A stretch of 64,000 nt of DNA from Pelomonas sp047654785 (lineage in GTDB: Bacteria; Pseudomonadota; Gammaproteobacteria; Burkholderiales; Burkholderiaceae_C), in assembly GCF_047654785.1 (NCBI RefSeq), contig NZ_JASGKQ010000001.1:868001-932000 (forward strand), given 5' to 3'. Position numbers and translations under genes: made by a program. Numbering within the stretch: the stretch's first letter is position 1; every line of letters begins with the position of its first letter. Positions 59,400 to 64,000 of this stretch are shown here, in pieces. The notes beneath the pieces are model-generated. The model worked only from the letters and a program-made list of their open reading frames with translations, did not search any database and was not told where the DNA came from.

Positions 59400-61424
59400 T
59401 TATCGAAGCGTCCGGCCGCCCGGCTTGCGGCCGGCCGGCCCGCCGTGGCGCCGCAGCCAGCCGAAGAACTCGCCGTACCACAGCCGGCTGTTGCGCGGCT
59501 TCAGCACCCAGTGGTTCTCGTCCGGGAACCACACCAGCCGCGCCGGCACGCCCAGCGACTTCAGCGTGTTGTAGTAGGCCAGGCCCTGGGCGTCGGGCAC
59601 GCGGTAGTCCAGCGCGCCGTGGATCACCAGCGTGGGCGTGCGGAAGTTCGCGGCGAAGGCATGCGGGCTCTGCGCGGCGACGCGGGCCGGGTCTTCCCAG
59701 TAGGCGGCGCCCAGCTCCTTGCGGTGCCAGGCGTAGGCGTCGTCCGCGTACATGGCCTGCCAGTCGTAGCAGCCGGCGTGGCAGACGTAGGCCTGGTAGC
59801 GGCCGGGCGCCACGTGGCCGTTCATCCACGCGACCATGTAGCCGCCGTAGCTGCCGCCGGTGGCGGTGATGCGCTGGCGGTCCACCCAGCGCTGCTTCAG
59901 CAGCCAGTCGGTGCCGGCCTCGATGTCCTGCAGCTCGTACTCGCCCCAGTGGCCGGTGATGCTGTCCAGGAACTCGTGCCCGAAGCTCGACGAGCCGTGG
60001 TAGTTCACGCAGGCGACGACATGGCCCTGGCTGGCGAACACCTGGTGGTTCCAGCGCCAGTGCCAGCTGTCGCCGAAGGCGGTGTGCGGGCCGCCGTGGA
60101 TGACGTGCATGGCGGGCCACTTCTGCTTCGCGTCGAAGCCGGGCGGGTAGACCAGCCACATCTGCACGTCGTCGCCGCGCGCGCCGGTGACGGTGAGCTC
60201 CTCGTGGCGGCCGAAGCGGTATGCGGCCAGGCGCGCGTCGTTCAGCGCCTCGATGCGGCGGGCGGGGCCGTCGCCGTCCAGCACCGACAGCCGCGGCGGG
60301 AATTGCACGCCGTCGTGGTTGACGACGGTGAAGCCCGCCGCCTGCGCGAAGCCGCCGACGTGGCCGCCCGCGAACACGATCTCCGCGCGCCGCTCGCCGA
60401 GCGCGAAGCGCCACAGGTGGCGGCGGCCGCGCTCCTCGGCGGCGAACAGCAGGTGCTGGTCGTCCTCGGCCCAGCGCAGCGGCGCGGCGGCCTCGCGGTC
60501 CCAGTCGGCGCTGAACACGGCCCAGCGGCCGTGCTGGTCCAGCACGGCGAGCCGGTCGGGCTGGTTGTGGCCCCGCGCCTGGTGGCTGGCGAGGAAGGCC
60601 AGGTGGGCGCCGGCATGGCTGTAGCGCGGCGCGCTGAAGTGCCAGTCGCCGTCCTGCAGCAGCGTCTGCGCGCGGCGCGTGCGCACGTCGATCTCGGCCA
60701 GCGCGAAGCGGGCGCCGAGCTGCTTCTGCGCGGCGGGGTCGAACGCGAAGGCGATACGCCGGCCGTCGGGGGCGATGTCGAAGCAGTCGGCGTCCGGCTC
60801 GGCGCGGCTGAGCTCCCAGGCGCTGCCCTCGAACAGGTCGCGCACGCGGCCGCTGTCCACGTCCAGCACGTGCAGGTGCGGCATGCGGCCCATGGGCAGG
60901 TTGTGGTCCCAGTAGCGGTACAGCGCCTCGTCGGTGACGTAGGCGGTTTCCTGGCGGGCCCGGGCCTCGCGCAGCGCCTGGCCCTGCGCGGCGGCCTTGA
61001 GGCCGGGCCAGACCCAGGACACGAAGGCGATGCGCCGTCCGTCCGGGAACCACTTGAAGGCCTGCACGCCGGTCGGCACCGTGGCCACGCGGCGTGCCTC
61101 GCCGCCGTCGGGCGCGATGACGTAGAGCTGCGGCTCGTCGTCCTTCGCGCCGCCCTGGGTGCGCCGGGCGGTGAAGGCGATCAGGTCGCCGCGCGGGCTC
61201 CATTGCGGGTTGCCGTCCTTGTCGCCGGCTTCGGTCAGCCGGCGCGGCGCGCCGCCCAGCGTGGAGAACAGCCACAGGCTGGCCCGCGCCTGGTTGTCGG
61301 CCATGTCGTGTCGGGTGACGCTGGCGACGGCCTGCGCGCCGTCGGGGCTGAGGCTGGGGTCGCCGATGCGGTTCAGGGCCCAGAGTGCGTCGACGTCGAA
61401 AGCGGCCTGGGCGGTGGGTTTCAT
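59400..61424 (-). CDS. S9 family prolyl oligopeptidase-like peptidase
   Basis: A 674-residue peptidase with no obvious signal peptide (start MKPTAQAAFDVDALWAL). The N-terminal beta-propeller (about 10-400) has LSPDGAQAVASV, PQWSPRGDLIAFTA and FDIAPDGRRIAFAFD blades. The C-terminal alpha/beta-hydrolase has HVIHGGPHTAFGDSWHWRWN, the nucleophile in TGGSYGGYMVAW, the Asp in VIHGALDYRVPD and the His in PDENHWVL. It resembles dipeptidyl/acylaminoacyl peptidases that cleave short peptides. The start overlaps the GNAT stop (ATGA). Confidence 0.93.
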   Translation of the reverse strand: MKPTAQAAFDVDALWALNRIGDPSLSPDGAQAVASVTRHDMADNQARASLWLFSTLGGAPRRLTEAGDKDGNPQWSPRGDLIAFTARRTQGGAKDDEPQLYVIAPDGGEARRVATVPTGVQAFKWFPDGRRIAFVSWVWPGLKAAAQGQALREARARQETAYVTDEALYRYWDHNLPMGRMPHLHVLDVDSGRVRDLFEGSAWELSRAEPDADCFDIAPDGRRIAFAFDPAAQKQLGARFALAEIDVRTRRAQTLLQDGDWHFSAPRYSHAGAHLAFLASHQARGHNQPDRLAVLDQHGRWAVFSADWDREAAAPLRWAEDDQHLLFAAEERGRRHLWRFALGERRAEIVFAGGHVGGFAQAAGFTVVNHDGVQFPPRLSVLDGDGPARRIEALNDARLAAYRFGRHEELTVTGARGDDVQMWLVYPPGFDAKQKWPAMHVIHGGPHTAFGDSWHWRWNHQVFASQGHVVACVNYHGSSSFGHEFLDSITGHWGEYELQDIEAGTDWLLKQRWVDRQRITATGGSYGGYMVAWMNGHVAPGRYQAYVCHAGCYDWQAMYADDAYAWHRKELGAAYWEDPARVAAQSPHAFAANFRTPTLVIHGALDYRVPDAQGLAYYNTLKSLGVPARLVWFPDENHWVLKPRNSRLWYGEFFGWLRRHGGPAGRKPGGRTLR

Positions 61425-62017
61425 GGTCGGGGTCGGGTCAGTTGCCAGTTCAGATGTGCCTTGACTTCGGGCCACTCGCCCGCCGCCAGGCTGTACATGA
61501 CGGTGTCGCGCACGGTGCCGTCGCGGCGCAGCGCGTGGTGGCGCAGCACGCCGTCGCGCCGGGCGCCCAGGCGCTCGATGGCGCGCTGCGAGGCGTGGTT
61601 GTAGTTGTCGGTGCGCCAGCCCACCAGCTGCGCGCCCAGCGTCTCGAACGCATGCGTGAGCAGCAGCAGCTTGGCGGTGGTGTTGACGGCGCTGCGCTGC
61701 ACGCGGCGGGCGTACCAGGTGTAGCCGATCTCGACGCGCGCGATGGCCGGCACGATGTCGTGGTAGCTGGTGCTGCCCAGCACCTCGCCGCTGGCGGCGT
61801 CCAGCACCGCGAACGGCAGCCGGTGGCCGGCCGCCTGGCCTTGCAGTGCCGCCTCCACGTAGCCGCGGGTCTCGTCGAACGCGGGCACGCTGGTGAAGCG
61901 CAGCGTCCAGAGCGCGCCGTCGGCGGCCGCGGCCTGCAGGCCGGGCACGTGGTCAAGCGCCAGCGGCACCAGGCGGATCGGGCCGGCCGCCAGCGTGACG
62001 GGCAGCACCGGCTTCAC
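61421..62017 (-). CDS. GNAT family acetyltransferase (RimJ/RimL type)
   Basis: A 198-residue cytoplasmic protein from a GTG start (62017) overlapping the upstream stop (GTGA). RimL-like features: IRLVPLALDHVPGLQAAA, RGYVEAALQGQAAGHRLPFAVLDAASGEVLGSTSYHDI, IEIGYTW-type segment VEIGYTWYARRVQRSAVNTTAKLLLLTHAFETLGA and RTDNYNHASQRAIERLGARRDGVLRHH. The acceptor is unknown. It is coupled to the S9 peptidase gene. Confidence 0.88.
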   Translation of the reverse strand: MKPVLPVTLAAGPIRLVPLALDHVPGLQAAAADGALWTLRFTSVPAFDETRGYVEAALQGQAAGHRLPFAVLDAASGEVLGSTSYHDIVPAIARVEIGYTWYARRVQRSAVNTTAKLLLLTHAFETLGAQLVGWRTDNYNHASQRAIERLGARRDGVLRHHALRRDGTVRDTVMYSLAAGEWPEVKAHLNWQLTRPRP

Positions 62018-62238
62018 GGTCTGTCCCGCAGCATCAGCCGCCGCGCCGCGAAGCGGCCCACGCCGCAGCCGCCGACGATGAGCACCAGGCCGATGAGCTG
62101 GCGCGTGTTCCATTCGCTGGTGGCGATGAAGTCGATGCCGAACTGCCGGCCCAGCCACCAGCCGGCCAGCGCGCCGGCCACGAAGCCGACGGCGTCCGCC
62201 AGCGCCTCACGCATCGCGCGGTTGAAATCCTGGGCCAT
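62014..62238 (-). CDS. Small two-helix membrane protein of unknown function
   Basis: 74 residues. Two hydrophobic helices (about 16-29, VGFVAGALAGWWLG, and 48-65, LIGLVLIVGGCGVGRFA) are linked by a short polar loop, with a basic C-terminus (RRLMLRDRP). I do not recognise a family. It overlaps moxR (TGATG) and the GNAT gene (GTGA), which argues that it is real and expressed. Confidence 0.7.
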   Translation of the reverse strand: MAQDFNRAMREALADAVGFVAGALAGWWLGRQFGIDFIATSEWNTRQLIGLVLIVGGCGVGRFAARRLMLRDRP

Positions 62239-63092
62239 CAGCGGTTCGTGCGTTGCATGAAGACGAGCTTCTCGAACAGCGTCAGGTCCTGCTCGTTCTT
62301 CAGCAGCGCGCCCACCAGCGGCGGGATGCCGACCTTGTCGTCGCCGGCCTGCAGCGCGCTGACCGGCACGTCCTCGGCCACCAGCAGCTTGAGCCAGTCG
62401 ATCAGCTCCGAGGTGCTGGGCTTTTTCTTGAGCCCGGGCAGGTTGCGCACCTCGTAGAAGTTCTTCAGCGCGGCGGCCAGCAGGTCCTGCTTGAGCGTCG
62501 GGAAGTGCACGTCGACGATCTTCCTCATCGTCCCGGCGTCCGGGAACTTGATGTAGTGGAAGAAGCAGCGGCGCAGGAAGGCGTCGGGCAGCTCCTTCTC
62601 GTTGTTGGAGGTGATGAAGACCAGCGGCCGGTGCCGCGCCTTGACGAGCTGGCGCGTCTCGTAGACGTGGAACTCCATGCGGTCGATCTCGCGCAGCAGG
62701 TCGTTCGGGAACTCGATGTCGGCCTTGTCGATCTCGTCGATCAGCAGTACCACCGGCCGCTCGGCCTCGAAGGCCTGCCACAGCACGCCCTTGACGATGT
62801 AGTTCTCGATGTGGCGCACGCGCTCGCTGCCCTCGACGGCGGCGAGCTGGCTGTCGCGCAGCCGGCTGACGGCGTCGTACTCGTACAAGCCCTGCTGCGC
62901 CTTCGTGGTGCTCTTGATGTGCCATTGCAGCAGCGGCATGTCCAGCGCGCGGGCGACCTCCTCGGCCAGCATGGTCTTGCCCGTGCCGGGCTCGCCCTTG
63001 ATGAGCAGGGGGCGCTGCAGCGTGGCTGCGGCATTGACCGCGAGCATCAGGTCGGCGGTGGCGACGTACTGGTCGGAACCTTGGAATTTCAT
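62238..63092 (-). CDS. MoxR-type AAA+ ATPase
   Basis: A 284-residue AAA+ protein. It opens KFQGSDQYVATADLMLAVNAA, with Walker A GEPGTGKTMLAEEVARAL, Walker B VLLIDEIDKADIEFPNDLL, sensor 1 VFITSNNEKELPDAFLRRC, and a C-terminal lid (LPGLKKKPSTSELIDWLKLL). This subgroup pairs with CoxE-type VWA proteins, here five genes downstream in the same operon. It is first in the operon and divergent from cytochrome c4. Confidence 0.93.
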   Translation of the reverse strand: MKFQGSDQYVATADLMLAVNAAATLQRPLLIKGEPGTGKTMLAEEVARALDMPLLQWHIKSTTKAQQGLYEYDAVSRLRDSQLAAVEGSERVRHIENYIVKGVLWQAFEAERPVVLLIDEIDKADIEFPNDLLREIDRMEFHVYETRQLVKARHRPLVFITSNNEKELPDAFLRRCFFHYIKFPDAGTMRKIVDVHFPTLKQDLLAAALKNFYEVRNLPGLKKKPSTSELIDWLKLLVAEDVPVSALQAGDDKVGIPPLVGALLKNEQDLTLFEKLVFMQRTNR

Positions 63093-63124
63093 GGGGAAAA
63101 CCGGGGCTGGAGGGAGGCGGAATC

Positions 63125-63146
63125 AGTATAGGAGCCCTCCTATAAT
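63125..63146. promoter_or_regulatory. Divergent promoter with 18-bp dyad
   Basis: TATAAT (63141-63146) is a consensus -10 for the cytochrome gene on +, and TATACT (63130-63125 on -) for moxR. The perfect inverted repeat TATAGGAG-CC-CTCCTATA (63127-63144) overlaps both, so a dimeric regulator bound there would block both promoters. No consensus -35 is visible for either. Confidence 0.6.
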
Positions 63147-63180
63147 CGCCGCCGCTCCAGAACCCGACACCCACCGAGAC

Positions 63181-63828
63181 ATGAAAAAACTGCTGCAGAT
63201 CTCGCTCGCCCTGGCCGCCGCATCCGGCGCCGCCGCTGCCCAGGCGCAGGATGTCAAGGCGGGTGAAAAGAAGATCGCCATGTGCATCGGTTGCCACGGC
63301 ATCCCGGGTTACCAGGCCAGCTTCCCCGAGATCCACAAGGTGCCGATGATCGCGGGGCAGAACGCCAAGTACATCGTCGCCGCGCTGCAGGGCTACGCCA
63401 AGGGCGACCGCCGGCACCCGACGATGCGCAGCATCTCCGCGTCGCTGAGCGAGCAGGACATGGCCGACATCGCCGCCTTCTACGCGCAGCAGGCCCAGCT
63501 GCCCGCCGCGCCCGAGAGCGTCCCCGCCGCGCCGGCCAACGTGGCCGAGCTGCTGACCAAGGGCGCCTGCGTGTCCTGCCACGGCGCCAACTTCAGCAAG
63601 CCCATCGACCCGACCTACCCCAAGATCGCCGGCCAGCACGCCGACTACCTGACCGTCGCGCTGAAGTCGTACAAGGTCGAGAAGAACGCCAACGTCGGCC
63701 GCAACAACGGCGTCATGCAGGGCCAGGTCAAGCAGTTCAGCAACGCCGAGCTGAAGGCCATCGCCGCCTACATCGGCAGCCTGCCGTCGGAGCTGGCCAC
63801 CGTGCCGCAGAGCAAGCTGCGGCACTGA
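63181..63828 (+). CDS. Cytochrome c4-like dihaem cytochrome c
   Basis: A 215-residue periplasmic cytochrome. The signal peptide (KKLLQISLALAAASGAAAAQAQ) is followed by two haem-binding CxxCH motifs (CIGCH at about 36-40, CVSCH at about 137-141) in two similar domains. Each has a late Met (PTMRSIS, GVMQGQV) suitable as axial ligand, and the repeats VPMIAGQNAKYIVAALQGYAKG and PKIAGQHADYLTVALKSYK. It carries electrons to a terminal oxidase. It has its own consensus -10 and ends at a strong terminator. Confidence 0.93.
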   Translation: MKKLLQISLALAAASGAAAAQAQDVKAGEKKIAMCIGCHGIPGYQASFPEIHKVPMIAGQNAKYIVAALQGYAKGDRRHPTMRSISASLSEQDMADIAAFYAQQAQLPAAPESVPAAPANVAELLTKGACVSCHGANFSKPIDPTYPKIAGQHADYLTVALKSYKVEKNANVGRNNGVMQGQVKQFSNAELKAIAAYIGSLPSELATVPQSKLRH

Positions 63829-63856
63829 CCGGCGGGCATCCGGCCCGGCACGACGA

Positions 63857-63880
63857 GCCGCCCCGCCGGGCGGCTTTTTT
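63857..63880 (+). terminator. Intrinsic terminator of the cytochrome c4 gene
   Basis: The 7-bp stem GCCGCCC-CGCC-GGGCGGC is followed by six T, about 30 bases after the stop codon. Confidence 0.9.
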
Positions 63881-63974
63881 GCGCCCGCGCGCGAAAGCGT
63901 GGACAACTGCACGTCGCGGTGGCGGCCCCGCCAGGATGCGGCGCGGATACTCGGTGCAACGAAACTGCGCCGTC

Positions 63975-64000
63975 ATGTTGAAGAAGATCTCCACCGCCGA
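63975..64000 (+). CDS. Start of a gene cut by the window end
   Basis: ATG at 63975 opens MLKKISTA before the window ends. The opening resembles the DUF3391 N-terminus of HD-GYP c-di-GMP phosphodiesterases (MLKKI...LRLGM), but eight residues cannot settle this. No strong Shine-Dalgarno is seen. Confidence 0.35.

Overview
The window is GC-rich (about 70%) chromosomal DNA from a betaproteobacterium, most likely a Burkholderiales of the Sphaerotilaceae/Roseateles-Rubrivivax-Leptothrix type. This rests on gene content and order (hemH-hsp15-grpE-dnaK-dnaJ, dnaG-rpoD, dnaX-ybaB-recR, a Bv3F-type H-NS protein, cytochrome c4) and on E. coli-like LexA and sigma-32 sites. It is an inference from the sequence, not a database match. 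There is no tRNA, rRNA, CRISPR array, insertion sequence or prophage. Almost all of the DNA codes for protein, and many neighbouring genes overlap by 1 or 4 bases.

Layout. 1-3557: 3' part of a GH35 beta-galactosidase, convergent with a DUF3617-like/OmpA-DUF4892 pair. 3814-15552: a Tad (Flp) pilus locus on + with two tandem Flp pilins, TadG- and TadE-like pseudopilins, a third tiny prepilin, CpaB, the CpaC secretin, an FHA-CpaF ATPase fusion, TadB, TadC, a DUF192 protein, a second TadE and a small secreted protein. No TadZ/CpaE, prepilin peptidase or TadD is present, so these must lie elsewhere. 15611-16752: a radical SAM gene directly behind a perfect LexA box. 16787-30394 (-): eptA, dnaJ, dnaK, grpE (sigma-32 promoter), a VapBC toxin-antitoxin pair set into the heat-shock locus, hsp15, hemH, a cyclase-FHA protein, rpoD and dnaG. 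30404-35944 (-): a GGDEF/EAL protein, H-NS, yggX and argA. 35984-43384 (+): hrpA carrying two in-frame copies of a 75-bp REP-like repeat, a frameshifted pseudokinase-HDOD gene and two DUF4398 lipoproteins, one with an OmpA domain. 43494-44741 (-): the SRP RNA gene ffs and a purM-like gene. 44786-48088 (+): dnaX, ybaB, recR and a MAPEG protein. 48105-50521 (-): mltD and gloB. 50536-52393 (+): a methyltransferase-RNase HI fusion and dcd. 52408-63092 (-): a tightly coupled seven-gene operon, moxR, a small membrane protein, GNAT, an S9 peptidase, a CoxE-type VWA protein, tamA and tamB. 63181-64000 (+): cytochrome c4 and the first codons of another gene.

How the genes work together. Three themes stand out: surface structures (Tad pilus, TamAB outer-membrane assembly, OmpA-type proteins, EptA lipid A modification, MltD), proteostasis and stress (DnaKJ-GrpE, Hsp15, YggX, the LexA-controlled radical SAM protein, MoxR/VWA), and information processing (RpoD, DnaG, DnaX, RecR, HrpA, RNase HI, SRP RNA). 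The observations most worth following up are the SOS box that almost touches its start codon, the REP-like elements translated inside HrpA, the MoxR-VWA-TamAB operon, the methyltransferase-RNase HI fusion, and the single-base frameshift in the kinase/HDOD gene.
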